A stretch of DNA of 64,000 bases from Bacteroidota bacterium. GTDB taxonomy: Bacteria > Bacteroidota > Bacteroidia > Chitinophagales > Chitinophagaceae. The first letter of the stretch is position 1, and the number at the start of each line of letters is the position of its first letter. Below are positions 25,756-34,520 of this stretch, one piece after another. A program made the position numbers and the translations under genes. The stretch lies in the NCBI GenBank assembly GCA_016712665.1, contig JADJQP010000001.1, positions 248,001-312,000 on the forward strand, in the 5' to 3' direction. The notes beneath the pieces were generated by a model. It was not told the DNA's origin and did no database searches. It worked only from the letters and a program-made list of their open reading frames with translations.

Positions 25756-27423
25756 TTAGTTAATATTAATAATCGATCCTTTAAGTTCTAATGGTCCGGA
25801 CGAAGAAATACTAATACTGGCTCCTTCCATTTTGATATCTGCAGCAGCTATAATTTCAATGGCTGATGCCGACTCAATTCGTATTCCCTGATCGTTCAGT
25901 ACAATTTTATTTTTGTTTTCATCTTCAACGGATATTCCCTTTTCATCCTCACTAATCAAAAATTTATTTCCCTTTGCCGTGCTCAATTCAATACGTTTCT
26001 TTTCATCATCAAATTCAAATTTGGAATCTGCTTTAGTCAACCACCCCTTTACATAATTATCGCTCGTTTGCTTAAATGAGGGCATATGCGAACTACTATA
26101 TACGCTACCCAATACAATTGGATAGTCGGGATGACCATCTATAAATGAAACAATCACTTCGTCACCCACTTCAGGCAAAAAAAAGGAACCAAAATCTTTA
26201 CTTGCAAACAAATTGACTATCCGAGCCCATTTCCCTTCACCATTTGGCGATAGGGTAGGCATATTCACTTTTATTCGTAACTCTCCTTTAGGGTCTTCGT
26301 CTAGGGAGGTGACCTTTCCTATCATCAGTCCAAATATTCGATCCATACTGCCACTCATAGAAGTGACAGCCCTATTGCGTTCCACACTGGCTTCTGAAAA
26401 TAATTTTTCATTTTGCAAACCCAAATCATATTCAGTGGTCCAGCTACCTGATTCTATGTTGTGCAGTTCTTTTGAGATAATTAATTTTTGATTGTCAAGT
26501 AAGGGATTTACTTTATTTGCAATTATGAAATCGCCCACTCTGGCATGCAAATTACCAACGGTGCTCAAGTTGGCTTGTTTCGATAAATACGCACTTCGCT
26601 TGATGTAATTATCAGCCATTCGCTGCAAGGTTTCAGGCGTCAGTTGGGTGGCATTCATACGCAAGACCTTCACATTAGGATTTGCTTCTTGCGTTGCTTC
26701 CATTTTTTCTAAGGCCTGCGTGCTCGAATCCCAATATTCTATTATTGCTTTTGACAGCACAACCGTATCGTCCACTTTATCTTTCCAACTAAAGATATTG
26801 ATACTGCCATCTGCAAAATATTTCTCATCAGGTTCCGGTTGCAAAATATCTACCCCTTTCAATAGTCCATTTTGAACCACCACTTGAATGCCAATGGCAT
26901 CCAAAAAAGAGAGGAGGTAGTCCCACGGAACAGTAGTACTCACATTCATCGATACCAGTTCCTTTCCCCATGGTTGACCTTGCAAGCCCGAATCTAACGT
27001 GATGTCCTTTGTAAATTCAATAAGCTTTTCTTCGAAGGTCATACTGTCACTTTCCGCAAATTCGGAAGCCAAGGTTAATTGGTAAGCCAGGTCTTTGCAT
27101 TCCACCTTTAACTGCAAACGACCCTGATCGATTGTTTTTTCAAGGGATTTTATGATTCCTTTAAACAGGGTTTCATCAGTACCTTCAAATTTGATTTTCA
27201 TTTCAATTTCATCCCCTTGCTTCAGCAAATCACTGGCTAAGGATGCTTCCGGTTCTATATCCACATTTGAGCTTACAAATGAAAATTTCGCAAAGGGAAT
27301 TTTATTCAATTCGAATTGCACCTTTGCATTCAGTAATAAGGTATCCAAGCCATTATTTTCGCCATTCACCAAAAATTGCATTGTAACGATTTCACTATTT
27401 GATATGTAGGGCGTAATGGGCAT
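25756..27423 (-). CDS. VgrG-like central spike protein (Afp8-like)
   Basis: This encodes 555 residues. The N-terminal ~340 residues resemble gp27-like hub domains (QGRLQLKVECKDLAYQLTLA). A gp5-type OB-fold follows at about 365-450 (IFGLMIGKVTSLDEDPKGEL, then FFLPEVGDEVIVSFIDGHPD, YPIVLGSVY). The C-terminal part has the repeated short beta pattern of a triple-stranded needle (KRIELSTAKGNKFLI, ISVEDENKNKI). This is the hub and spike that pierces the target membrane. It sits 3 bp downstream of the LysM gene and 6 bp upstream of the PAAR gene. Confidence 0.93.
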   Translation of the reverse strand: MPITPYISNSEIVTMQFLVNGENNGLDTLLLNAKVQFELNKIPFAKFSFVSSNVDIEPEASLASDLLKQGDEIEMKIKFEGTDETLFKGIIKSLEKTIDQGRLQLKVECKDLAYQLTLASEFAESDSMTFEEKLIEFTKDITLDSGLQGQPWGKELVSMNVSTTVPWDYLLSFLDAIGIQVVVQNGLLKGVDILQPEPDEKYFADGSINIFSWKDKVDDTVVLSKAIIEYWDSSTQALEKMEATQEANPNVKVLRMNATQLTPETLQRMADNYIKRSAYLSKQANLSTVGNLHARVGDFIIANKVNPLLDNQKLIISKELHNIESGSWTTEYDLGLQNEKLFSEASVERNRAVTSMSGSMDRIFGLMIGKVTSLDEDPKGELRIKVNMPTLSPNGEGKWARIVNLFASKDFGSFFLPEVGDEVIVSFIDGHPDYPIVLGSVYSSSHMPSFKQTSDNYVKGWLTKADSKFEFDDEKKRIELSTAKGNKFLISEDEKGISVEDENKNKIVLNDQGIRIESASAIEIIAAADIKMEGASISISSSGPLELKGSIININ

Positions 27424-27426
27424 GTT

Positions 27427-28197
27427 CTATTTAATGGGTGGGAAAAATAATTTGGTACCTGTTTCCAATTTTCGAAATGTCAGCAAGTGATTATGCTTGG
27501 CGATATCAATATAATATTGATTGCTTTTGTAAATATCTTCTGCCATTAGGGTTAAACGGTCGTTCATATGTACGGTTCGTTCATGCGTCATATCCGGTGA
27601 GCTTTTATCTTGCTTTTGCACCATTACTTGATGCGAAACTGTATCTTTAAAAACACATTTTACCTTGGCGCGGATGGGTCTTCCGTCCTTGCGAAAGAGG
27701 GTATACTCAATATCCATTGATTTTACCCGACACTGAAGGGTATAAGCGCCCCATATTAATTGAAGAAAGGCCGTTTGATGCGTTTCCCCATTGTATCCGA
27801 TTAGTAAGGACTTAAATTCAGTGACCTGTTCGTCAACGGTCTGCACTTCTGCAAAGGGGTTTACCAATGCCGGCTTTAGTGAGGCGGCTATGTCGGCAGC
27901 TTGCTCTAATGGAGTTATCAATCCTTTTCCGTCTTTAATTTTAGCCGGTGGCACAATGCCTGAACTATCAAATAAAAATTCAAAGGCAACCACCTCACCG
28001 GTGCTATTATTGTATTGCAAATTACTTGAAGAGGCATTTTGTGGCTGCTCTTCATTGAAGTTCACGGCATACTTCATGGTATACCGATCGGGATTTATTT
28101 GTACATAAATGGTCTTTTTGGGCATAGTAGTAAAATCATTACTATCATATACCTCAATACGCATTTTGTCTATGATGCCTAATGCTGCTTCAATCAT
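27427..28197 (-). CDS. CIS tube adaptor protein with C-terminal LysM (Afp7-like)
   Basis: This encodes 256 residues from ATG 28197. A longer frame from 28242 exists, but ATG 28197 overlaps the TGA of the DUF5908 micro-gene as ATGA, which fixes the start. The N-terminal ~190 residues match the CIS tube-protein family (KMRIEVYDSNDF, then YVQINPDRYTMKYAVNF, KVKCVFKDT). The C-terminal ~45 residues form a LysM-like fold (MAEDIYKSNQYYIDIAKHNH and TGTKLFFPP). In related particles this protein adapts the inner tube to the spike, and its LysM-like module holds parts of the baseplate. The family is clear. Confidence 0.9.
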   Translation of the reverse strand: MIEAALGIIDKMRIEVYDSNDFTTMPKKTIYVQINPDRYTMKYAVNFNEEQPQNASSSNLQYNNSTGEVVAFEFLFDSSGIVPPAKIKDGKGLITPLEQAADIAASLKPALVNPFAEVQTVDEQVTEFKSLLIGYNGETHQTAFLQLIWGAYTLQCRVKSMDIEYTLFRKDGRPIRAKVKCVFKDTVSHQVMVQKQDKSSPDMTHERTVHMNDRLTLMAEDIYKSNQYYIDIAKHNHLLTFRKLETGTKLFFPPIK

Positions 28198-28367
28198 CTT
28201 TCCTCCTTTTCTTTTAAATGCTCCAGTACTTTTTGAGTGCATTCCTTTATCATGTACTCCATATAACTTTCTAAATCTCTTTTGCCTATTACATTCTGAG
28301 AATGAATGGGTTTGTCCTCATCAATAATTTTTACATGAATAGAAAGTTCCTTAATTTCAATGGCCAT
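28194..28367 (-). CDS. DUF5908-type micro-protein of the eCIS operon
   Basis: This encodes 57 residues (MAIEIKELSIHVKIIDEDKP at the start). I found it by reading the gap between the second tube gene and the LysM gene; it is too short for common length cut-offs. The pattern M-x-I-E-I-K-E-L-x-I is that of the DUF5908 family, which is found almost only in eCIS loci between tube and LysM genes. The C-terminal half is a charged helix (YMIKECTQKVLEHLKEKEER). Its TGA overlaps the ATG of the LysM gene by four bases (ATGA), so the two are translationally coupled. Its function is unknown. Confidence 0.8.
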   Translation of the reverse strand: MAIEIKELSIHVKIIDEDKPIHSQNVIGKRDLESYMEYMIKECTQKVLEHLKEKEER

Positions 28368-28456
28368 AAAATGTTTATTTTAATTAATTTGACGTTTAAT
28401 GGATCCAACAACTAAATGCAACGGCGAACGCAGATATAGCAATACTGAAATGAAAT

Positions 28457-28915
28457 CTAAAAATTGGGTATCGGTATCTCTTTGAAAAAATTATATTTTA
28501 AAGTAATATTCTCAATTACTATTTTGTTTTCTTCGGCGTTAAAATCGCTGAGTTCATAGGAAGTTGGAATTGCATGAGAAATATACCAGGCTTTCAGTGG
28601 AATCCCCTTTTCGTTTAACAAGGTAACCAGTAAATTGGCAGGATAAAAAATCATGCTTTCGATGGCCTGACTGCACCACATAGCCAGGCCGCTAATTTGA
28701 CTGGTAAATCCTCGCTTCAGAACCAAATCTGTATAGTTTGACCGAATCGGAAAGGTATGCTTGAACTTATTTTGCCCACCTTCTGCAATCGTTTCTGTTT
28801 CCATTGTCACCTTTAACCCGCTTACGCTTTGAAACTGTGTATCAATAGAAAACTGCGGCAATAATTCAAATACCACCGAAAAGTGAAACCCTACAATTGG
28901 ATCCTGAGAAGCCAT
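28457..28915 (-). CDS. Inner tube protein 2 (gp19/Hcp-like)
   Basis: This encodes 152 residues of the contractile-tail tube family: DPIVGFHFSVVFELLPQFSI, then FQSVSGLKVTMETETIAEGG, then LVLKRGF and a C-terminal beta strand. The gene is the second of two tube paralogues placed in tandem (6 bp apart). Two tube genes are usual in this eCIS type; one forms the main shaft and the other the first ring at the baseplate. Which one plays which part cannot be told here. Confidence 0.9.
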   Translation of the reverse strand: MASQDPIVGFHFSVVFELLPQFSIDTQFQSVSGLKVTMETETIAEGGQNKFKHTFPIRSNYTDLVLKRGFTSQISGLAMWCSQAIESMIFYPANLLVTLLNEKGIPLKAWYISHAIPTSYELSDFNAEENKIVIENITLKYNFFKEIPIPNF

Positions 28916-28921
28916 ACTATT

Positions 28922-29362
28922 TTATCCTAAATTTTCCATTGTAAAACCATGATTTGCTAACTCCACCGTATCGATACCGGCCTCATTTGCATCACTCTTC
29001 ATATCCGTGCATTTCAAGGATACAATAAAACATTCTCTAACCTTCCATACCACCACCGGATCATGCTTTTCATTTAAAAGAGATATGATGATATCGCGCC
29101 GCTCAACCGTATTCATGGCAACGGTATTATACCATTCATAAAATTCATTATCTCCTGCAAACACACCGCGCTTCAGGGTAATATTTCCGTTCTTTTGGAG
29201 CCCGGGCATTTTTCGTTTAAAAAATTCAGGACTTGAGCCCACACGATGCTCAATAATGTCCATTTCTTTATTCAGTCCACTTACTTCTGTAAATGCAATT
29301 TGCGAACCTCCCCATTGTACACTAAAGTGAAACTTGGGAAGTGGATAGGATGTATTTGCCAT
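28922..29362 (-). CDS. Inner tube protein 1 (gp19/Hcp-like)
   Basis: This encodes 146 residues. The pattern YPLPKFHFSVQWGGSQIAFT, EVSGLNKEMDIIEHRVG, NITLKRGVFAGDNEFYEWYN is that of eCIS and phage tail tube proteins. It polymerises in hexamer rings to form the inner tube that carries cargo. The gene follows the sheath gene after 41 bp and precedes the second tube gene by 6 bp. Confidence 0.92.
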   Translation of the reverse strand: MANTSYPLPKFHFSVQWGGSQIAFTEVSGLNKEMDIIEHRVGSSPEFFKRKMPGLQKNGNITLKRGVFAGDNEFYEWYNTVAMNTVERRDIIISLLNEKHDPVVVWKVRECFIVSLKCTDMKSDANEAGIDTVELANHGFTMENLG

Positions 29363-29403
29363 AATTTATTATTTTAACTATTTTTAGGTTTATGATTTGT
29401 TGT

Positions 29404-31350
29404 TTACGATTTTTGTTGTTGTTGAACAAATTCAAGGACAATAAACTCAGCGGGTCGGCTGGGCGCATAACCAATTTTTACAATCATTCTTCCTTCTAAA
29501 ATATCCTGCGCACTCATAGTTTGATTTAAACCCACTGCTACAAAAAAGGCATGTTCCGGTTTAGCACCTGCTAAGGCACCATCGTTCCATAACACAGTTA
29601 AAAAGTTTTCAATCATCCCTTTTACATTAACCCAGGTTTGGGCTACATTTGGTTCAAACACATAACGCATACAAGCTTTTTTCACACTTTCTTCAATCAT
29701 ATTGGCTAATCGACGTACATTGATATAACGCCAATCATTGCTATTGCCATCTAAGGTTCGTGCCCCCCAAACCAATGTACCACGACCGGTAAATTTCCGA
29801 ATTGCATTGATAGACTTGCCTGTTTCATGAATATTCATATTCTCTTGTTCCTTATCATTAATATCATCAGTTAAGCCTACAATATTTGTAATACTCACAT
29901 TTGCCGGAGCTTTCCAAACACCTCTTGTGGCGTCTGTTTGTGCATAAATACCGGCCACTGCACCACTTGGAGGAACGGTATTCATAGCCTTTGATAATTT
30001 GGCAATAATTTGTGCATACACCGGAATTTGAGTCACTACATTATTTTCTTCTGTCAGAATATAATTTTCAATGGAGGCAATGGATGAATTCATGGCTGTT
30101 ACAATTTGACCAAACAATTTATCTAAGGCTGCTTGTATTTTACTAAGGTCTGCCAAAGCGCTTGTCTCCAATGCACCATCATAGGTATTGACTGGGGATG
30201 CAGCAAAATTGCCGCTTCTCCAAATAATATCATCAAAACTGGCGTTAGGATTTGCTGTCAGATCTGCTAAGTTATCGGGGGCATTATTTGCATCGGCCCC
30301 ATCTACCGTTTGCAGGGTGTCATACTCCTCCTTAAAATCAACCAATTTTTGCGCAAGAGGTTTTAAACTAATCGGAACGAAACTATCAATAAATTTTTTC
30401 AAATCCGCATCATTTGCATTCACTAAAGCGGAGGGGCTTGCAAGGATTTTTAATAAATTCCACATTTTGGTGACATAAGTGTCTACATTACTAAAATCCG
30501 CCACTACCACCATTTTATCTTTGTTGATTTCATTCCATTTTATAGCAAAACCATTATTGATGTCGTTGGGTGCTATATTATTATATACCTTACTGTAAAT
30601 GGAATTAAATTTATCTAATTGTGGTTTTACTTTTGTGTCGGTGGCATACATGGCATTAAAATCAACCTTACCAGCGGCTGTACCATTTATATCATTGAAT
30701 CGAAATTTGTACGGGAAATTTGTTTGTAAATGAGGAAAATAGGCTGCGCCATATTTCAAAAATTGATTTCCAATTTCTTGTCGAAACGCATCGCTACTGG
30801 TAATGAGATCAGCATCTTGCTTTACATCAAAAATTGCAAATCGATCCATGAGGCTATTGCATTGCATTAAGGCAGCAACTTGCACGGCACCCAAATCAGC
30901 CGCTGATAAATTAATGGCATCAGGAAACAGCAATAGGGTAGGTTCATCGTACTTTTCCAATTTAACAATGCCCCCAGTATAAAGCGCCTTAGCGGCGGCA
31001 TCACCGGGGTTTTTGCCATAGCCACCAATCGATACAATATAGCATTCACCACCGCCATTTGCATAAAATAGGTTTAAACTATTGTACAATTTGTAGATGC
31101 TTTCCGTCACGGTACAATTATCGGTAGGTATCCCATCCAATATTTCAACACTGACACCGGTAGGTTTTGGAGCAAAACCAAAAATTTGCTCGTACTCCAT
31201 AAACGATGAAATACGGGTTGGTGTGCTTGGGCCTTTTTCGGTGAAGCCTATAAAGGCCGGAATGGCAGTAGCCACCTGAGCTACGGAAGGTGGAAATGCA
31301 TCAATTTCGTTGATGTAAACACCGGGCGTTTTTAGAGAACTGATATTCAT
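29404..31350 (-). CDS. Contractile tail sheath protein
   Basis: This encodes 648 residues. The N-terminus LKTPGVYINEIDAFPPSVAQ and the FIGFTEKGP segment are typical of sheaths. The C-terminus has the conserved core WGARTLDGNSNDWRYINVRR, ANMIEESVKKACMRYVFEPN and IVKIGYAPSRPAEFIVLEF, which form the handshake strands between subunits. The middle ~250 residues are a variable surface insertion. Only one sheath gene is present. The sheath contracts to drive the tube into the target. It is the second gene of the operon, 18 bp after the Pvc16-like gene. Confidence 0.95.
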   Translation of the reverse strand: MNISSLKTPGVYINEIDAFPPSVAQVATAIPAFIGFTEKGPSTPTRISSFMEYEQIFGFAPKPTGVSVEILDGIPTDNCTVTESIYKLYNSLNLFYANGGGECYIVSIGGYGKNPGDAAAKALYTGGIVKLEKYDEPTLLLFPDAINLSAADLGAVQVAALMQCNSLMDRFAIFDVKQDADLITSSDAFRQEIGNQFLKYGAAYFPHLQTNFPYKFRFNDINGTAAGKVDFNAMYATDTKVKPQLDKFNSIYSKVYNNIAPNDINNGFAIKWNEINKDKMVVVADFSNVDTYVTKMWNLLKILASPSALVNANDADLKKFIDSFVPISLKPLAQKLVDFKEEYDTLQTVDGADANNAPDNLADLTANPNASFDDIIWRSGNFAASPVNTYDGALETSALADLSKIQAALDKLFGQIVTAMNSSIASIENYILTEENNVVTQIPVYAQIIAKLSKAMNTVPPSGAVAGIYAQTDATRGVWKAPANVSITNIVGLTDDINDKEQENMNIHETGKSINAIRKFTGRGTLVWGARTLDGNSNDWRYINVRRLANMIEESVKKACMRYVFEPNVAQTWVNVKGMIENFLTVLWNDGALAGAKPEHAFFVAVGLNQTMSAQDILEGRMIVKIGYAPSRPAEFIVLEFVQQQQKS

Positions 31351-31368
31351 GGTTGTTTCGTTTTAAGT

Positions 31369-32022
31369 TTAATTATTAATTTTAATGGTTTCGTTATTAT
31401 TATCTTTTGTAAATGTGGCCGATTCCAGTTCGCCGGCAATATCATTTTTATCATTCTCCCACAACTGAATTTTTGCCTTTTGAACAATGCCATCGGCTTG
31501 GTTTTCCTCCACCTGCACCGGAATAAATTGCAGGCGATATAAAACCGAAGGCAAATACTTTGCACCAAGATAACTCCACAATTGATTGACCTGATCGAGT
31601 TTTAGGCTGATCATATCAATCAGAACTTTATCAAAGGAACCCATTGGTTCGGTATCCGATAAATTGGTTCCATCCCAATAAAGCACCAAATTGTTTTGAA
31701 AAAATCGAATCACTTCTTCTAATTTATCAATACCATCTAAATATTTTTCTTGCGAATTATTATACGAGGAAAATAATAAAGACAATGATAAATTTTGTGT
31801 TGGATTTTTCTTCTTGTTTATCGTATTATCGCCGGGTACATAAGGCTGATACAAGGTTTGATTTTTTAATACCTTATCCTCTTCTAAATTTACGATGGAT
31901 AGTATGATGGCAGAATTTGATTGCAAACCATTGTCAGCATCTCCCAATAAAGCAACATTGGCAATTTCAATTTTATCGGAAATAGTTTCCGCTAATTTTT
32001 CAATTAGTGCTTTTAAATTCAC
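31369..32022 (-). CDS. Pvc16/DUF4255 cap-adaptor protein, first gene of the eCIS operon
   Basis: This encodes 217 residues. The pattern of the Pvc16 N-terminal family (DUF4255) is visible: SAIILSIVNLEEDKVLKN, then LSLSLLFSSYN, YLDGIDKLEEVIRFFQNNLV and LYRLQFIPVQVEE. Proteins of this kind sit at the distal end of the particle and end the tube-sheath polymer. In Bacteroidota loci the gene is often placed first, as here. The C-terminus is Asp/Asn-rich and has no extra domain. A promoter should be in the 450-bp gap upstream, but I cannot fix it. Confidence 0.88.
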   Translation of the reverse strand: MNLKALIEKLAETISDKIEIANVALLGDADNGLQSNSAIILSIVNLEEDKVLKNQTLYQPYVPGDNTINKKKNPTQNLSLSLLFSSYNNSQEKYLDGIDKLEEVIRFFQNNLVLYWDGTNLSDTEPMGSFDKVLIDMISLKLDQVNQLWSYLGAKYLPSVLYRLQFIPVQVEENQADGIVQKAKIQLWENDKNDIAGELESATFTKDNNNETIKINN

Positions 32023-32474
32023 TATTTAGGTTTTTTTGGTAGAGTGAAAATAATGAGATTATTATTGAGGTGCTAGCATTTTCTTGCATATATTTTTTTA
32101 TTATACGTTTGTATGAGAATTGCGGTCTACAAAAAGTAGAAGTTACCAAACTTGGATACCTTGGACCATCCCTTTAAAAACCAAATGATGTCTCCTCCCT
32201 GAAAACGTTTTTGTTGGCTGTATTCCATTGCTCGTTGAAACAACCATTTAGGGAACCGCTGGGGTTTCTGTTACACCTAGGGTAAGGACCTATTATGCAT
32301 TAGCTGAAACCAGAATAGGATTGTAGAAAGGTAGCTGAATGTATAGGGAATGTTTTCGAATCCCAAGCTATAGAAAAGATGAAGTTACATGATTGTCGCC
32401 CGTAGCGTTAGCCCCATTCTAGTATCCGCGAAAAAATAGGCCAGAAGATACTGATTGAAAATTTGTACCGATTA
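32023..32474. other. Intergenic region between ABC-F gene and eCIS operon
   Basis: This holds 452 bases with no clear gene. It should contain the eCIS promoter and the end of the ABC-F transcript. On the minus strand a stop-to-stop stretch at 32127-32270 can be read as 47 codons (KPQRFPKWLFQRAMEYSQQK, then GGDIIWFLKGWSKV). Its composition looks protein-like and it may be the relic of a gene end. No family is assigned. Confidence 0.5.
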
Positions 32475-34100
32475 TCAACTATACATTTCTGCTCTTAATT
32501 CCTTGACTCTATCGTTTTCAAGATATTCTTCATAGTTGCACAAACGATCGATGACTCCTTTTGGTGTCAATTCGATAATTCGATTACAAACCGAGTTCGC
32601 AAAAGCCATATCGTGCGTTGCCATTAGTACCACCCCCGGAAAATCAATCACTCCATTATTAAAGGCAGTAATACTTTCCAAATCAAGGTGATTGGTGGGC
32701 TCGTCTAAAATAATGACATTGGGATTTTGCAACATCATACGACTAATCATACAACGAACTTTTTCGCCACCACTTAATACTTTTGTTTTTTTGTTAAGCT
32801 CGTCGCCGGCAAACAACATTTTTCCATAAAATCCTCTCAAAAAATCTTCATCCGCATCGGTAATATTGGCCGGTACAAATTGTCGCAGCCATTCCATCAA
32901 ATTATGATTGCTTTCAAAATACTTCTGATTATTATTGGGTAGATAGGCTTTGGTAATAGTAGTTCCCCATTCAAATTTTCCACTTGTGGGTTTTGCCTCT
33001 CCATTTATAATATTAAAAAAAGTGGTGATGGCCATTTGATTTCTACTTACGATCAACACTTTATCGGTTCTGCCTATATCGAAACTGATATCATTAAAAA
33101 GCGTGACGCCTTCTTGATATGCAGCTAACTTTTCAATTTTCAATATATCATTACCAACTTGACGCTCGGGTTTGAAAATAATTCCCGGGTATCTTCTGTT
33201 ACTTGGCTTGATATCCTCGATAACCAATTTTTCAAGGGCTTTCTTTCGGGAGGTAGCCTGTTTACTTTTACTGGCATTGGCGCTAAATCGTGCTATAAAA
33301 TCCAATAAATCTTTTCGCTTTTCTTCCATCTTCTTGTTCTTATCGCCCTGCTGTCTTGCCGCTAACTGGCTACTTTCATACCAAAATGAATAGTTGCCTG
33401 TATAAATGGTGATTTTACTTTTATCGACATCGGCTACATGAGTACATACGGTGTCTAAAAAGTGTCTGTCGTGACTTACCACTATGGCCGTATTTTCATA
33501 GTCTGCTAAAAAATTTTCGAGCCATCTGATGGTTTCCACATCCAGATCGTTGGTAGGCTCATCTAATAATAAAACATCCGGATTTCCAAATAAAGCCTGC
33601 GCGAGCAACACTCTAACTTTTTGCGTACCGGTAAGGTCTCCCATTAGCTTATAATGGGCATCGTCCTTTATTCCTAAATTGGCCAGCAATTGTGCAGCAT
33701 CACTCTCTGCTGTATAGCCACCCATTTCGCCAAATTCGGCTTCCAATTCACCGGCTTTGATACCGTCAGCCTCCGTAAAGTCTTCCTTCATATATAAGGC
33801 ATCCTTCAGCTGTTGGATATCCCACATTTTCTTATTGCCAATCAGCACCGTATTTAATACGGTAAAATCATTATACTCATGCTGATTTTGTTTCAGCATA
33901 CTAAGCCTTTCATTAGGTGATAAGCTCACGTTTCCTTTATTCGGTTCAATTTCGCCACTCAATATCTTCATAAAGGTACTTTTACCCGCCCCGTTGGCAC
34001 CAATGATCCCATAGCAGTTGCCCTTGGTAAAATTGATACTTACTTCGTCAAATAGAACCCGTTTTCCGTATGAAAGTGAAATATTTTGCGTAGATAACAT
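32475..34100 (-). CDS. ABC-F family ATPase (translation factor type)
   Basis: This encodes 541 residues from ATG 34100. The frame is open up to a TTG at 34139, but that lies inside the promoter. It has two ATP-binding cassettes in one chain without membrane segments. Walker A is GANGAGKST in the first; signature motifs are LTGTQKVRV in the first (altered) and LSGGEKVR in the second; Walker B is DVLLLDEPTNDLD and NVIILDEPTNHLD. The second Walker A is unusual (IVSRNQMAIT in place of GxxGxGKS), which is a feature of some YbiT-like members. ABC-F proteins act on the ribosome E site. It has its own promoter and terminates toward the eCIS operon. Subfamily YbiT-like is a tentative call. Confidence 0.9.
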   Translation of the reverse strand: MLSTQNISLSYGKRVLFDEVSINFTKGNCYGIIGANGAGKSTFMKILSGEIEPNKGNVSLSPNERLSMLKQNQHEYNDFTVLNTVLIGNKKMWDIQQLKDALYMKEDFTEADGIKAGELEAEFGEMGGYTAESDAAQLLANLGIKDDAHYKLMGDLTGTQKVRVLLAQALFGNPDVLLLDEPTNDLDVETIRWLENFLADYENTAIVVSHDRHFLDTVCTHVADVDKSKITIYTGNYSFWYESSQLAARQQGDKNKKMEEKRKDLLDFIARFSANASKSKQATSRKKALEKLVIEDIKPSNRRYPGIIFKPERQVGNDILKIEKLAAYQEGVTLFNDISFDIGRTDKVLIVSRNQMAITTFFNIINGEAKPTSGKFEWGTTITKAYLPNNNQKYFESNHNLMEWLRQFVPANITDADEDFLRGFYGKMLFAGDELNKKTKVLSGGEKVRCMISRMMLQNPNVIILDEPTNHLDLESITAFNNGVIDFPGVVLMATHDMAFANSVCNRIIELTPKGVIDRLCNYEEYLENDRVKELRAEMYS

Positions 34101-34136
34101 ATTGCTAGTGTTTGCTAAAGTGTTTTTAAAAGGGCG

Positions 34137-34144
34137 CAAAGATA
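34137..34144 (-). promoter_or_regulatory. Putative -7 element (TATCTTTG) for the ABC-F gene
   Basis: The minus strand reads TATCTTTG, a full match to TAnnTTTG, 37 bp before ATG 34100. It covers the TTG at 34139, which rules that codon out as the translation start. Confidence 0.5.
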
Positions 34145-34520
34145 ATTTAAAATACCATAATTACTGATTAATCAAGCCGGTCAGGTAATAAAAAAAACCA
34201 CATTCTTGTGGAATATGGTTTATTTGGATAATGAAAAAAAACACTACTAAATTTTCATCGAATTCAAAAAAAGCAATTTCATAGATTGACTTAGTTTGAT
34301 ATATTGATTTGATTACCATACAAATATATTTCCAAGCTACAGAAATGTAAATAGACAATGAGTAAATGGTAGCTTTCATCGAGTAAATGGTATATTAGAT
34401 GTTTAAACATTTTTTTATATTTCAATTTTTGCATAAAATGAGCCTCTTTCGCTATTAATTGTGCATTAAAAATTAATTTAAGCAATTGATTTGTACTTTT
34501 AGACCCTCAATTCGGAATTC
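34145..34520. other. AT-rich intergenic region, divergent promoters
   Basis: This holds 376 bases between the divergent ABC-F and ureohydrolase-like genes. It is very AT-rich. A small hairpin (CCACA-TTCT-TGTGG) occurs near 34200. No convincing gene is seen on either strand. Confidence 0.5.
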
